In this document: in pieces, positions 44,901-56,539 of the stretch
Layout of the letters: every line of letters starts with the position of its first letter
How positions within the stretch are numbered: position 1 is the stretch's first letter
Source: Aphrophora alni
Lineage: Eukaryota; Arthropoda; Insecta; Hemiptera; Aphrophoridae
Direction of reading: 5' to 3'
Assembly (NCBI GenBank): GCA_963513935.1
Contig: OY740768.1
Span: 13,747,993-13,811,992, forward strand
DNA: 64,000 nt
Made by a program: the position numbers and the translations under genes
Notes under the pieces: generated by a model
What the model saw: the letters and a program-made list of their open reading frames with translations, nothing else
Database searches by the model: none
Told to the model about the DNA's origin: nothing

Positions 44901-47900
44901 TTACTACCTAAACATTCAGGATCCGAGTCTTTTTGGGACATCTGCTATGATCTGTAACTTTATGATATCTTAGTGGTATATAAAGTGAATAGACGGCTCC
45001 CACGATATAGTAGAAAATGTGACGACACACTTATAATACAAGAATACTATACATTAACTGCAATTACTTAATTAGGACTAGGACTAGGACTTTTGAACAA
45101 TTGACCTTCAAATATTATTAGGTTGTCTATTCAAAAATTCAAATTCGCATTTTTTAGTCAGCTTATAAGCATTACAAGGTATAACATGAAAGAGTTCACA
45201 GACAGACTTTAGATATTTATTTTTAAAGTTTACCATTTTCATGTTATCAATAATTGTAAATACAGAATGATCAAAAAGTGTCTGTAACTTGATGATTGCA
45301 GCACAGAAAACACACAAAAATAGTCAGTATTTATCTTTATATCCTATAACAATCCTTATTAATTGGAATGTAGATACTTTCTGTAGACACTGTGCAAAGT
45401 CTGAAGATTAGTTTGCATCACTTTATTACTTCTGTCTGTAACTTGATGATTGCAGCACAGAAAACACACAAAAATAGTCAGTATTTATCTTTATATCCTA
45501 TAACAATCCTTATTAATTGGAATGTAGATACTTTCTGTAGACACTGTGCAAAGTCTGAAGATTAGTTTGCATCACTTTATTACTTCTGTCTGTAACTTGA
45601 TGATTGCAGCACAGAAAACACACAAAAATAGTCAGTATTTATCTTTATATCCTATAACAATCCTTATTAATTGGAATGTAGATACTTTCTGTAGACACTG
45701 TGCAAAGTCTGAAGATGTCTCTTGCAGATGAAACGACCGTAGCTACATTCCAATTAATAAGGATTGTTATAGACATATAAAGGTAAATTATACTGAATAT
45801 ATTAAGAATCAAACAATCTAGAGGTTTCAAATACAATAATATAAGTACATAAAAATAGTTTAATATACTATGCAGACATATTTTTATTTTAATCGAATAC
45901 AATTCACATTTAGGACTAGTTTGTCTCACAAGGAATGCAAGCTTGTGTATGTATTGATTTAAAGAAAGCATTCATACCACATAGCATACTTCTCGTCAAT
46001 AAAATATATGTTGTAACTGAAAATTTTAAGCAAATGTGTTTAAAAATATGGATTTTACTTTTCAGCACCAAAAATGGTTATACCTTAAAAACTATTGCAC
46101 CAATATTTGTCACTGAAAAAATATATATTATGTTGTCACTGAAAATGTTTAGAAGATGAATAAAATATGTCGAAGATTTTGGTTTTCGTATTACCCTTGT
46201 AGGTAAATACTTTTATTACTTGGGGACTACTAAACTAATTTTAATTAAACATTGATTAAAACCTGATCTAATAATGTACCTATATGAGAAAGAAAACCGT
46301 ATGAAAATCGGACCAGTGGTTCTTAAGTTATAAGCTTATATACAGACTCACAAAGAAACATTGCTTTTTATATAGCTTATGTAGAGATCTATATCTTTAA
46401 TTTAATTTATAAAAATAAACCAAAACTTTGCCAAATGTTGATAAGGAGGGACTTTTCTGTTCCAACTTACCTCTCATAAAAAATACACAGAAGATAATCT
46501 TGGTAATACACAGAAGATAATCTTGGTAATACACAGAAGATAATCTTGGTAATGAAGAATATTACAATTCTTCTTTCTCACATATATAGGGGAGATGGTG
46601 ATGAATATTAATTTATATAGTTTCAGGAGTCCAGAAAGTCATGTTGGGGATATTAACAGAATTATACATTTAATAAAAATGAAAAATGAATTCAATGAAA
46701 GAATAAACCTACAAGTTTTTTGTGTTTTCTTTAATTCTACTACATGGCTAGGTCTGCAAATGTCCAAGCGATAATCTAGCTCTCCTCACACTCGACTTCG
46801 AAGATCAGGAGTTATTGATGCTAATGTTTATTGAATTCATAGTCTGAAATTTTCGATGTTCTGAACCCTATCAATGTAATTATTTTGTTTAACATACCCC
46901 ATAAATGTCCATGGATGTGAGGTTGGATGTACATAATAAACAAGCATTCCATTCACCCCTTACAATCCAATGTCAAGGAATTTTCTCATCAAGGAAATCA
47001 TCTACAACATTGGAATTACAAGGTGGTGATCCAATCTTGCTGAGTTTCATCCTCAATATGGTGAAGAATATGTAACTTCAACATGTCAAGGTAGATAATT
47101 CTACTTACAGTGCTTTCAATAAAAACAAAGGGGCCAATAATACTATCACGAGTAAGAAAGCACCAAACATTGAATTTTAGGCTGTCATCCTTATGTTCAA
47201 TGAAGGCACGAGGTACTTCCTTTGACTAAATTTGAACACTATAGGAATCTACTGAAGTATCAAAAGTGGCTTCATCATTAAACATATCTCAGTTTCAATT
47301 TCATCAAAAATGTTTACAGCAAAGTTATACCATTTAAGTTATCCCCTGGCCACAAAGGATGTAATAACTGAAGTTAATACCTTCTAAGAATGATACATTT
47401 TTTATAAACCTCTTGATCTGTTGATTATGGAACACCTATTTCTTGTACACATTTCTAATCAGATTTTTGATTTTTTAGACTGTAAAGCTTTTTCGATTGT
47501 TTTCACCAGTTTAATTGCTGACTGATGGTCTACCTGAATGCTTTTTTGTGTAATAAGTTACAAGTTTCTTTAACCCTGGACAGGTTTAAAATATGTTTGC
47601 GTCATATAATATTTTAAAGAAAAATACAAAAGAATTAATTTGGGCTAAAAAATATTGAAATTACCTATTTTGATTATGTTATTGGTTATTCGTATATTTT
47701 TTTTGGAATGTTCTTTTTGATGTCCATCTACTTCTGAATGTTTCTATGATTTCTATATACTATTTATTTATTCATTACATGAACAATGGATTTTGAAGTA
47801 TATGTATTCTGTGTAATTAATATTATTGTTGTTTTTAAATTTAAGTGGTATTGTGTATATTGTACTGAGCTCAGAGTGTATAGTGAAAGTGAGTGACTTG

Positions 47901-50900
47901 TCGTTTTAGCTGCTACTAAATTTACTTTTTGAGTGTAATTCATTAATGAGTAACAATTGTTGACGTAGGAACTGCAGACAAGCTCACTAGTGTGATATGC
48001 ACACTATGATCATGATTTATTGTCAATTTGTTAAATAAGTAAATGAAAATAATAAATAATATTAAAAATAACAACTGTTTCTTGCACATACAATGTTTCC
48101 GTAACAATTTGAATCCCCATAATGACTTCATGGACACTCTGTATATATTTTGAAGATGCGTGTATGAGAAAATGTAGTTTTTTCACTGTTTAATTATTTT
48201 GCAATTTGCAATGATTTTTGAATGTTAGTTCTATTCTTTTGTTCCAGGTAACATAAATTTCTTTGAAAGACGGAATCTCTATTGGTTTAGAGAATCAATT
48301 TTACTATCCCATATGGGGGAATTTGTTGGACACGATACTTTTCAAAACCCAGAAGTTCAGAAACTTATTTATTCTTCTAATGTACATTTTGATTTAATAT
48401 TAACTGAATCAACATTCGTCCAAGAGGCATTCGTTACATTTGGACATAAGTTTGGAGCCCCTGTCGTAGAACTGAAGTCAATAAGTACAGGCTTTTGGTC
48501 GAACATGTTGTCAGGAAACCCATACACATTTTCATACATTGTTGATCATAAAACATTTTCTTCTAATTACATGAACTTCATGGAAAGAGCGCGGAACACA
48601 ATTATTGGAAGTCTTTCTTTGGCAGTGTCTCGCTATTATATGTTACCAAAACAGGAAAAACTTATGGATATATACATGAACTACACAGGGTGGGAAAAAC
48701 GTCCACCTCTTATAGATCAGCTTTCTTCTACTTCATTGATCATAGCAAATACCCATGTAGCATTGCACTATGCTCAACCAAACAATCCAAACATAATTTA
48801 TGTTGCAGGAATTCATATTAAGCCTCCAAAACCATTATCTGAGGTAAGAATGAAAATATAACATTTTAAATTATTATAGTTTTTTTAGTATAGTTTTAAC
48901 TACTATTTCATCTGTTAGGATCTATGTATTATATTATGTTAAAGTTATATTAACAAAATAAGTAAAATTCCTAACAGTTAGGCCTGCATTGGTAATTCAA
49001 AGCAATGTTACAATGTAATGTTTTTTATTCTATACAGTTTTATGAATTTTTAAAAATAAGCTTGTAAAGTGGCCAAAATGAGGCTACCTTTTGGGCTGCT
49101 AATTTTAATTTCTCACATGTACGTAGTATAAAGAAAATTATCTGATGATTCAAATAATCAATGTCCAGTTTTTTTGCAGTCTATAACATAACTTTCTCTA
49201 TGATACATATATGTGAGAAGGTGAAAATATAGCTGTCCACATTTTTGAAAAGTTATTGATATATTTAATACCTTCAAAAAAGAAAGTAAGGAAGGTTCCT
49301 CATTTGAAGTTGTTTGTAGCCGTTATAATTTCAGAGATGTCTGTGGTGAACATTTCAACTAGAACAATCTGTTTACTGTATACTAAGTTTGGATTAAGTA
49401 ATATTTTTGACTCTGATTGACAATAATTATGATTATGTTATTGTACTTGCAGGACATCCAAACTTATCTGGACAATGCCAAAGAAGGAGTTATTTACTTT
49501 AGTCTAGGAAGTAACGTGAAGAGTTCAATGATGCCAGAAAAAACAAAAAATGCTTTTATTTCAGCTTTTACAAAACTTCCTTACAAAGTATTGTGGAAAT
49601 GGGAAAGAAAATCTTTGCCCGATCAGCCTATCAATGTGAAAATTTCAAAGTGGTTGCCACAAATTGATATATTAAGTGAGTAAAATACTGGTCTTGATTA
49701 TTTCAAATGTTTCGAATGAAACTTGTGGATAATATAAAATTAATGAAAGAAACGCTGTTACTTAACAACAGATTTTGTCCCCAAAGACCATTATTCCATA
49801 TGTAGCACCATCTTATACTTTATAAATAAATCAATTTTTTTTCAAACAAATTGTTTGATAGACATACATAAAGGGGAGTGTGGCGAGTGTGTGTATTTCC
49901 AGCTTTTTGAAAACACCTTTGCAATAATCAATTGTTTGACTTGAAACGTCTTTAGGTTTGGTCTGGTATAAGGGAGTCTCTATGAAAACCCTAGAGTTCA
50001 CAAAAAACGGTAAGATTTGTTGTATTTAGTATCTTGTAAACTATGAATGATAATCTAATGAATTTAATAATATTGGATAAATGGATTACGTTCCTATCTA
50101 AAATGGCAGTTAGATGGGGTGTGCAGTGGTAAGAGAGGAAAAAGCATGAACACTGAAAATGGTGGCACAGCGTGAATTTGGATAGTGTAACTTTAGATTA
50201 CAAAGACATATATGATGTTTAAATTGGTATCAATTTGTAGAGAACAACATGATTTAAAATATTTTAAAAATCATAACAGATAAAACCAAATTTATATTTT
50301 ATAAACAGATAAATGTGCTGATTTGAAAAAAAAAATACTGTAATGTCGGAAAAAATTGCAAAGGAAATATGAACAGAAATATAAGACATGTACATCAATG
50401 AAAACAAAAACTCAAAAGGAATCAGAAAAGCCCAAATTAACTAATGCTGAACGATACAGATTTGTATAGAAAGTGTAAGGAAGTTACAACGGCACGAATA
50501 CTTTTAGTGTGCCATCACCAGAACCGATGAATATTGACATGAAATAAATGTAATATTAAATGATAAAATGGGAATGTTATTGTCACAGTGCATTCTAAAG
50601 AGTGTGTAAAGTGATGGGTATAGGTTGATGTCCATTATGTTGGTTATGTTTTAATGTTTGTGATCACTATAGTTTACGAAAGATTTGAAGAAAGACAAAT
50701 TTACAGTTAAATGGTTAACAATGTGTCTCAGCACATAACCTACGATTTTTAAGACCTTTTACAAGCCTCATTCCACAATAAATAGCCTTTTTATGTACAA
50801 AGCATAGAGCATTCTTTAAATTTTAATATATACATTCCCATATGGACAGTGTATATTTCATAGTAGATTAGAAATTAGAAATTGGGGAGGGGTGAGGTTA

Positions 50901-52516
50901 GGTTAGGTTTGGTTCGGTTTGGTCCCATATGGACAGTGTATATTTCATAGTGGATTAGAAATTACAAACTGAGGAGGGGGAAGAGTGCAAAATAAAAGAA
51001 AATATGAAATATATTATACAAAACCTTTTTTTAAATATTATGTTGATTTATTATATAAAATGTTATTTCAGCTCATCCTAACGTCAAAGCTTTCATAACA
51101 CATGGAGGCATTCTTAGCATCACAGAGTCAGTACACAGTGGAGTACCAATGGTAGTGATACCAATATTTGGTGATCAACCAAAGAATGCCAAAAAAGCAG
51201 AAACAGCTGGTTTTGGAATATATTTAGACTTTGATAATGTTACTGAAGAGTCTATCACTTGGGCTGTGACGGAAGTTACAAAACCTATGTAAGTATAATG
51301 TGACAATATTGTTTTGGAACATCAACATTTTCCTCTATTTTAGTAGACTTACAACTTGTTAGCATAAATGTGTTTCATCCAATCTGGCTCACTTTCTGTA
51401 AAATCATCCAATAGCATGGGAAGGACATTGATTGGAAAATATTCCTTAAGTAGGTGGTCTAATAATTTTTTTAAAAACTGCTCACAATCCCACATTTATG
51501 AACAGTAGTTGTTTTAACTGTACGAGGGACTCACATTTATCTTCACTCTGTTTTGGGGGGATTGAGTATATGATCAAAATCTTTCACTATTCTGAAAACA
51601 TAAAAACTCCACACATATAGTTATAGCCAAAGATTTTATAATTTATGAGATTCATAATTATTTATTGTGTGTGAAATTTGTATTATATTGAACTATAAAG
51701 GAAAGAAATGCTAATCTTAACTGGAGGTATATTTAGGTGAGGTACAATCCATGGTGTGGTACACATTTTAAATCAAATATAAATAATCATTTGAAATAAT
51801 AATAAAGATAAAATATCTTGATACTTCAGTTTTAGATCATTAAAAATAACTGGGTAGCTGCCATTAGACAAAAATACAATGTTGCAATTCTCAAATGGTT
51901 CTCTATATACTGCAAAAGAAGATCTAATGCAAATGGTGGCTGTAAATAAAATAGATTTCTACTACATTTTAGTAAAATGTCAAGATGTAACCCAAAGTAT
52001 TGTGATAAACCTGAACTAAAAGGCAACTGATCTAGAGTAATTTGAAAAATATCAAAATGAACCCTGACTCTCCAATCAAGCTATTCCTTTTAATTTTGAT
52101 TGGTATTTAAATTTGAGTATGGATGTGCAAGAAAGTTTTCAATTATTACTTCATGGATACAGTAAACACTTTGGAATCCACATAACAATTTTATTTTATA
52201 AACTTACAAATCGTTTTTAAATTTCAGCATCAAAGAAACAACGTTAAAATATTCCTCTATACTTCGTGACAACCCCTTGTCTCCAATGGACACTGCAATG
52301 TACTGGATTGAATATGTTATTCGCCACAAGGGGGCACCACATCTGCTTACAGCTGCTATTAACCTAACATGGTATCAATATTATCTACTTGATGTGATTG
52401 CTGCATTATTTGGAGGTGTAGTTTTTGTGCTTGTAATAGTGTACCTGATATTAAGAGCTATTTTTAAGCGATTATATGGAAGAAATACTGCCAAAACTTC
52501 AAAGAAGAAGAATTAA
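41068..52516 (+). CDS. UGT-B: UDP-glycosyltransferase, six exons, intact
   Basis: Paralogue of UGT-A with the same expected role: ER-lumenal transfer of a sugar from a UDP-sugar to lipophilic acceptors. Proposed exons: 41068-41070 (the ATG itself), 43842-44070, 48248-48843, 49453-49675, 51072-51288, 52228-52516. They sum to 1557 nt, 518 aa, with no internal stop. Residues: signal peptide 1-19, SHH 31-33 with the catalytic-type His, FITHGG 358-363 to DQ 385-386 (UGT signature), membrane helix about 479-498, dilysine tail KKKN 515-518. All introns are GT-AG, and phases match UGT-A. AATAAA lies 103 bases after the stop. The one-codon first exon is inferred; without it the next in-frame ATG (43869) would destroy most of the signal peptide. 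Intron 1 (44071-48247) is loaded with LINE, tandem-repeat and IS630-like debris. Confidence 0.92.
42013..42250 (+). repeat. SINE-like repeat, copy 5 of 6
   Basis: In UGT-B intron 0, sense to the gene. Has CCTAGCTGGGTCTTCACC, GTAGTCTTAGGTTAAATCC, CTATCAGGTTTCTCTTGAC, CCGACCCTGATGCTATTAGA and AAGGTGATGATATCC. Confidence 0.75.
43085..43260 (+). repeat. Unnamed roughly 1-kb repeat family, copy C (partial)
   Basis: CACGTTTCATGACCTCAGGA, GATTTTCGACATACCATC and GATATCAGCCACAAAATGC match the left part of copies A and B. The copy stops near 43260, before the rest of the family. Confidence 0.55.
43293..43612. repeat. Array 1: inverted partial copy plus two direct copies, about 119-bp unit
   Basis: ACTACTTTGACGAAGGATAT followed by AAAAAGGTATG (about 43430) recurs at about 43549, and in inverted form at 43300-43330. 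Between the copies are CTTCAGG, CTGTAGATGTC and GTGAAACAGCTGTAAC blocks, a loose form of the CTGAAGA-stem-GAAAC motif. It lies in UGT-B intron 0, 230 bases before the signal-peptide exon. Confidence 0.7.
43842..44070 (+). CDS. UGT-B signal-peptide and catalytic-His exon
   Basis: Preceded by a strong polypyrimidine tract and acceptor (TTTTTTTTTGTTCCAG) and ended by CTACAAG|GTATGATA. Encodes KLLILILLAMATAQCNTAKI and ILSHHLVFRPILKELSNRGH. The reading frame upstream of the acceptor has only TTG, so a separate start exon is needed. Confidence 0.9.
44200..44640 (-). pseudogene. LINE RNase H and tail fragment in UGT-B intron 1
   Basis: The minus strand reads NDVMLRWVPG, a stop where His is expected, AGISRNACVNILVNK (about 44575-44495), matching the RNase H consensus VTLRWVPGHAGIxGNExADxLA. 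Lower down comes a C-terminal region similar to GLLTGH...MGI...CR (about 44345-44270). It is more decayed than the plus-strand fragment at 20095-20545 but closely related in its GISxNxC wording. It is antisense to UGT-B. Confidence 0.65.
45281..45778. repeat. Array 2: three 154-bp direct copies ending in an inverted partial copy
   Basis: Units start at 45281, 45435 and 45589 with TCTGTAACTTGATGATTGCA and are almost identical. The third leads into CTGAAGATGTCTCTTGCAGA and TGAAACGACCG (45709-45739), followed by the reverse complement (45751-45778) of the ATAACAATCCTTATTAATTG block that lies inside each unit. It sits in UGT-B intron 1. Confidence 0.92.
46482..46550. repeat. 23-bp tandem repeat, three copies
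   Basis: AATACACAGAAGATAATCTT plus GGT, three perfect head-to-tail copies. Confidence 0.97.
46745..47590 (-). pseudogene. Decayed IS630/Tc-type transposase in UGT-B intron 1
   Basis: The minus strand, across several frames, has VTYYTKKHSGRPSVSN (47560), NDEATFDTSV (47285) at the position of the first DE motif, SLKFNVWCFLTRDSIIGPFV (47180-47120), NLTSMDIYG (46935) at the position of PDLTPMDFFLWG, and SITPDLRSRV with GELDYRLDICRP (46825-46750) at the C-terminus. The order and the last block match IS630-like (DDE_3) transposases common in insects. Every region has stops or frame changes. A terminus reading TACAGAGTGTCCATGAAGTC in reverse complement ends at 48143 and may be the 5' end of the element. 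The 3' end was not found. Confidence 0.72.
48248..48843 (+). CDS. UGT-B exon, N-terminal acceptor-binding domain
   Basis: 596 nt between TTGTTCCAG|GTAACATA and TCTGAG|GTAAGAATG. Encodes NINFFERRNLYWFRESIL, NPEVQKLIYSSNVHFDLILT and HYAQPNNPNIIYVAGIHIKP. The length and both phases equal UGT-A exon 2. Confidence 0.95.
49453..49675 (+). CDS. UGT-B exon, start of UDP-sugar-binding domain
   Basis: 223 nt between ACTTGCAG|GACATCC and ATTAA|GTGAGT. Encodes KEGVIYFSLGSNVKSSMM and KISKWLPQIDIL. Confidence 0.95.
50838..51000. repeat. Tandem duplication, 96-bp offset, in UGT-B intron 3
   Basis: CCCATATGGACAGTGTATAT and TTCATAG occur at 50838 and 50934. The link between the copies is GGTTAGGTTAGGTTTGGTTC, a short TTAGG-like stretch. 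Confidence 0.85.
51072..51288 (+). CDS. UGT-B exon with UGT signature
   Basis: 217 nt between TATTTCAG|CTCATCC and CCTAT|GTAAGTATA. Encodes HPNVKAFITHGGILSITESV and PMVVIPIFGDQPKNAKKAET. Confidence 0.95.
52228..52516 (+). CDS. UGT-B terminal exon
   Basis: 289 nt after AAATTTCAG|CATCAAAG. Encodes the membrane-proximal region, a single membrane helix and a tail ending TSKKKN, then TAA. Confidence 0.96.
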
Positions 52517-52618
52517 TGTTTATTAGTATGAGTGTACTGCGATGGGCATTATGTTTTAAATAATATGAAGTATTTCTGTAAACACTACACCTCACTCGTT
52601 GAATGTTTTAATACATTT

Positions 52619-52624
52619 AATAAA
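52619..52624 (+). terminator. Polyadenylation signal of UGT-B
   Basis: AATAAA, 103 bases after the TAA stop and the first in the 3' flank. Confidence 0.6.
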
Positions 52625-52639
52625 TCATTTTGTAAACCG

Positions 52640-53855
52640 AATGTGGTTACTGTCTAGCGAACGATTTGGTACTACAATATTCATAGAGTAAGGAGAAACA
52701 GTAAATAATTCAACAGCTACTGTTCAGAATGGTTGAACAAAACACCAGAGATAAATAATCAAAGTATACTTCATGAATGGTTTGTTCCTTGCATTGTGAT
52801 TAACTATTAATTAAAATTAAAGTGATAGTAAATATTATAATGTTGCCATTATTGTATATACCCTTAAAATGCTATTTGTTTTATCTGGAAAGTGGATATT
52901 TTCGCCCGATAATGGCGGGCATCGTTGGTTGGTGATCCAATTATTTGAAGTGTAAATGGTCCAGTAGAAATACTGTATACATAACCTAACCTAACCCTAA
53001 CTGTTTATCTGGGTAAATAACCCGAGGGGGGGGGTTGCCCCTGCTTTCAAGAGTTTAATGCTCGATCGCGTCATGATTTCTATTTAAGGAATAAGCAGCA
53101 AAATTTCAGCATTATTTTAAGTTGAAAAATGTTTATTATGTTAAATTTTTAATTCAGTTTATATTAACGAAATTCATAATGGCCTTATTTCTAAACAGGT
53201 TTGGCTGATAAGATTGTCCGATAATTTCCTATGTGAGACTTCAATTAGTTTTATATATTATTTACATCTATATTATATTTATCCTTTCTTCTTATTTTTT
53301 AAGGATATTATAACCACGAGATTTTTGCGTGTTATTCCTTAGTCGTCCATTTTTTGAAACCTTTAAGTACTGTTTTGAGTGACTTCTATTTTAAAACGAA
53401 AAATATCATGTTAAATCACTTTATCGTGAACAGTTTTTTCTAGTTGCAAAGATTTGTTCTTAAATTTCACAATAATTGGTAGACACGTTTGATAGTAACA
53501 AACACACAAACGAAATGCTAAATGATCAAGTTAAAACAGGACTTTGATGCGCATTGTGAATGTAAAAATTAAAGTTATTAATAGTTAAATCAAGAAGAAT
53601 TTATTTGGTTCTGGGACCTAATAAAGTGGGCGCAAGTTATGCAAAATGTAACCTTATCTGTTGTGCGGATTGTATTCTACTTCGCCTGACTTGCAACTGG
53701 AGGGAAATATATCTGAAAATTAATGCACCGCAAAAGTGAATGGAAATTGTATTGCTTTAACACGAACTGTCTCCCGCACGAACCTGGTTTCACTATAAAG
53801 ATATTTCCGCAATACTACCGAACTTGTTGGAACAAATATCTCTCAAGTGCTGACG
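52640..53855. other. Intergenic, no gene seen
   Basis: Includes a CCTAACCTAACCCTAAC stretch (52985) and a G run (53024-53033), but no gene. Confidence 0.4.
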
Positions 53856-53862
53856 GACGGGC

Positions 53863-54030
53863 TTTGCAATCCCTAGTGACTAACTTGATTTACACCTTCT
53901 CTCATGTAGTCTTGGGTTAGATACCTCTCTTCTATTTTTCTTATCAGATCTCTTGTTTTCTTCCAACCTTGACGCTATTAGACATTCGGCTCCCTAGCGA
54001 TCTTCACCGATGTTGACCGAGAGGTATGAT
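53863..54030 (+). repeat. SINE-like repeat, copy 6 of 6
   Basis: CAATCCCTAGTGACTAACTT, GTAGTCTTGGGTTAGATACC, TTATCAGATCTCTTG, TTGACGCTATTAGA and GATGTTGACCGAGAGG. Slightly shortened after the TTAGA block. Confidence 0.7.
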
Positions 54031-54536
54031 TAAGCACTTCATTGAGAGTAAAGGCAGTTAGTTGTTGTATTAATTTTTATTTAGAAACTGTTTTTACATG
54101 AAATCAACTGTAAATTCAAATTTAATCAAGGTATTTAAATTCCGAGTGTGCTCATCTTTTTATATTTTAATTAATTAATAATACAAAAAAACTGTCCATA
54201 TTTTAATTTAAATTATTATCAAAATATAAAAGTTGACTACGCTTGCGCTGCTGTACCTTTTAAAATGACGTGTTTCAAATATTCGTTCTTTATTTATTAT
54301 TCACGCATATGGATTTAACAAATATCTTATAGACGTTTGTATTTTTACGTTTTAGAAAATCAAAAGTAAAAGTAGCAGCAATAATTTTAAAAACGGGTGA
54401 TTTTTTTATTACTTTGAATCTCTTTAGCCATAGGAGGAGCTTAATAACATTTGTAAAAAACCCAAAACCACCCTATTAACCAACAATCAACCCCCAACTC
54501 CAAATTTTGTAATGTGTACCTATGGCTTGTGATATA

Positions 54537-54737
54537 TCAAATTAAAGAGCAGGGAAAAATATGAGTTTTTATATGATCATTTAACCAGTCCCGGTTTATT
54601 CTTCTGTGATGAGGAGGAGCACCATCCTGTTGGAAGAAAACATTTTCTTGAACTTGTTTTTCTTGGAGTTTGGATTTACTGTACTTGTAAGAATGATAAC
54701 ATTGTCTAATCATGAATATTAAACCTATAGACTGCAC
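54537..54737 (-). pseudogene. DDE_3 transposase fragment
   Basis: A short open frame whose middle reads QVQENVFFQQDGAPPHHRRI followed by NRDWLNDHI. FQQDGAPPH is the second-Asp motif of IS630/Tc-type DDE transposases. Only this single block is present, with no first Asp or DLxPxD block. It may derive from the same family as 46745-47590. Confidence 0.7.
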
Positions 54738-54749
54738 GCTTTAAAAGGA

Positions 54750-56430
54750 TACTGCATTAGTATTTTTTGCTTGTTCGAAACTAATAATCTAACCTTAATG
54801 TCTATATTTTTTCATGTTTTTTTTCAACATGGAATATATAAACATGGAAATATTTGAATGATAAACATTTGTTGATTACCGTTGATTACAAAATACAAAT
54901 TTATTTCCTCTTTTAATGGTGAACGGAAGTCAAAGAATAGAGAAAGTTATGTGATTGTGTCAAAAAATTGAACGTTACAGGTTTACACAATCAGGTTTAG
55001 GTTTCCTGAACAGATCCAAAGAAGTGTTTATCGTAATGCTGTCTGTTTGTACAAAATGCTCTCTTAAACGAATGAATTGATTTTTACAAAATTTTGTATG
55101 TTGGCATATTTTGGAAACATCTCAAGCTTTTTAAACATTTACTTGATATCGTACAAGTATTGGAACTCATTTTAAAGTAGTTGGTGACAAACATCTTATT
55201 TGCTCCAATTGTGGACAGGTGTGAGAAAGTTTATTGCAATAAATTAAACGTGAAATTCGCGTAAATTGGTGAAAATAAAAGTACAGCTGATTTATTTGAG
55301 GTTAATTTAACAAGAAACTACTTTCAAATTGTCCTGCAGTAACAAAGTCAAGTATTAGAAATCCTCCTAAAACAGTGTCCGTGCAAAAATGTTCCCCGAT
55401 TAATTGACCGTAAAGATGAGGTCAACAATTGTAGGCGGCTGTCAGTTGTACAATCGAAAGGAAAACAAAATTTGTCACGCTGATAATCAAAATAAAAACC
55501 TGCTCCTCTCATCTTTTTAAAAGAGAAAACACCCTGCGTTTGTCTTTTTGTCACGTTAGACTTGTAGCCACAGGTTTGTGTGTATGGGAAGACTGAAAAT
55601 GTACAAATAATATACAAATTAGACTTTGAAAAAAAAATAGTAACAGCGAAAATCTTTCATAGTTGAATACAAAAATTAATATACAGAACATTTCTTTAAA
55701 ATATAAGTTCTAAAGTAATTTTAGAATAAATTAGTACATGCATACCTATTATAAAAAAATAAAAAAATAGAAAAGAAAACCTGTAAGAATTGCATTAAAA
55801 AGTACTTTTTCAATTTTAAAAACTATTATTTTTTAAGGTAGGGGAATGCAGGAGATATTGTAAACAGGATAGTAGACCCGGGATACAGGAACCGCAGGAA
55901 ATATCGATAATTTTCCACTTTAAATCGCAGATTTTTATAAAGTGTAGGTCTTATTAGAAAAAATGTTTAAACTTTTTACAAGTGTACATTGGCAGTTTTT
56001 TTATTAGTTTAAAATTATATTTTAAAATATTAGATAATTTTTAATAATTCCGTAAATATTAAAAACCCTCATTCAGATAAATAATCAAATGTAAGAGCAT
56101 GCAATTCTATAAAAAAGGTCCTATAAAGGGTTTTGTATATTTAATAGTTAAAAAAAAAACGCGATTGAAAATTAGTAGGCTAATACGAACATAAGTGTTC
56201 CATCACTCGCCAGTAAAAGATTCTACAATTTAGAGATAAACATAACCCAGAACATTAAATATAAAGAGATATTTTATGACAATATTTCTTTTATACGATT
56301 CAACTGTCTAAGTTTCTAGACATCCTGTAGTTGATACGGAAGGAAGTCTCATCACATTCCTGTTGTTAAAAACACTGCCTCTGTGATATAACATCCAAAA
56401 CAGTTGTACTCGAGTGAAAGTATGGAAGTA
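54750..56430. other. Intergenic, no gene seen
   Basis: AT-rich. The frames are short and carry no domain. Confidence 0.4.
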
Positions 56431-56439
56431 GAGTAGGAC

Positions 56440-56528
56440 TTGAAAAGGTTTAGTTGGATACGCGCCGCATGCTAGCTTGGTTGTATTTCTAGTCTACGCG
56501 CTCGCTCAGGCTTGTGTTACTTATACAG
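56440..56528 (+). other. Candidate non-coding first exon
   Basis: A local GC-richer patch (GGATACGCGCCGCATGCTAG and CTACGCGCTCGCTCAGGC) ends in ACAG|GTAAGTGAG, a perfect donor. It could be a transcription start region and 5' UTR exon for the signal-peptide exon at 62757, in the same orientation. The 5' boundary is not determinable. Confidence 0.3.
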
Positions 56529-56539
56529 GTAAGTGAGGC

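Noticed and set aside
45645..45971. 108-codon minus-strand frame
   Set aside because: It spans the end of the 154-bp tandem array and its inverted copy and has no domain.
48844..49452. Possible retained intron extending UGT-B exon 2
   Set aside because: The frame stops within a few codons (VRMKI then stop) in both paralogues at the same place, as expected for an intron beginning GTAAGAATG.
50380..50580. NAERYR-type frame in UGT-B intron 3
   Set aside because: It recalls basic N-terminal motifs of some transposon proteins, but the match is only a handful of residues with stops around it.
50895..50920. TTAGG-like runs here and at 34448, 41765 and 52983 as telomeric sequence
   Set aside because: Only two or three repeats each and imperfect, so not evidence of a telomere.
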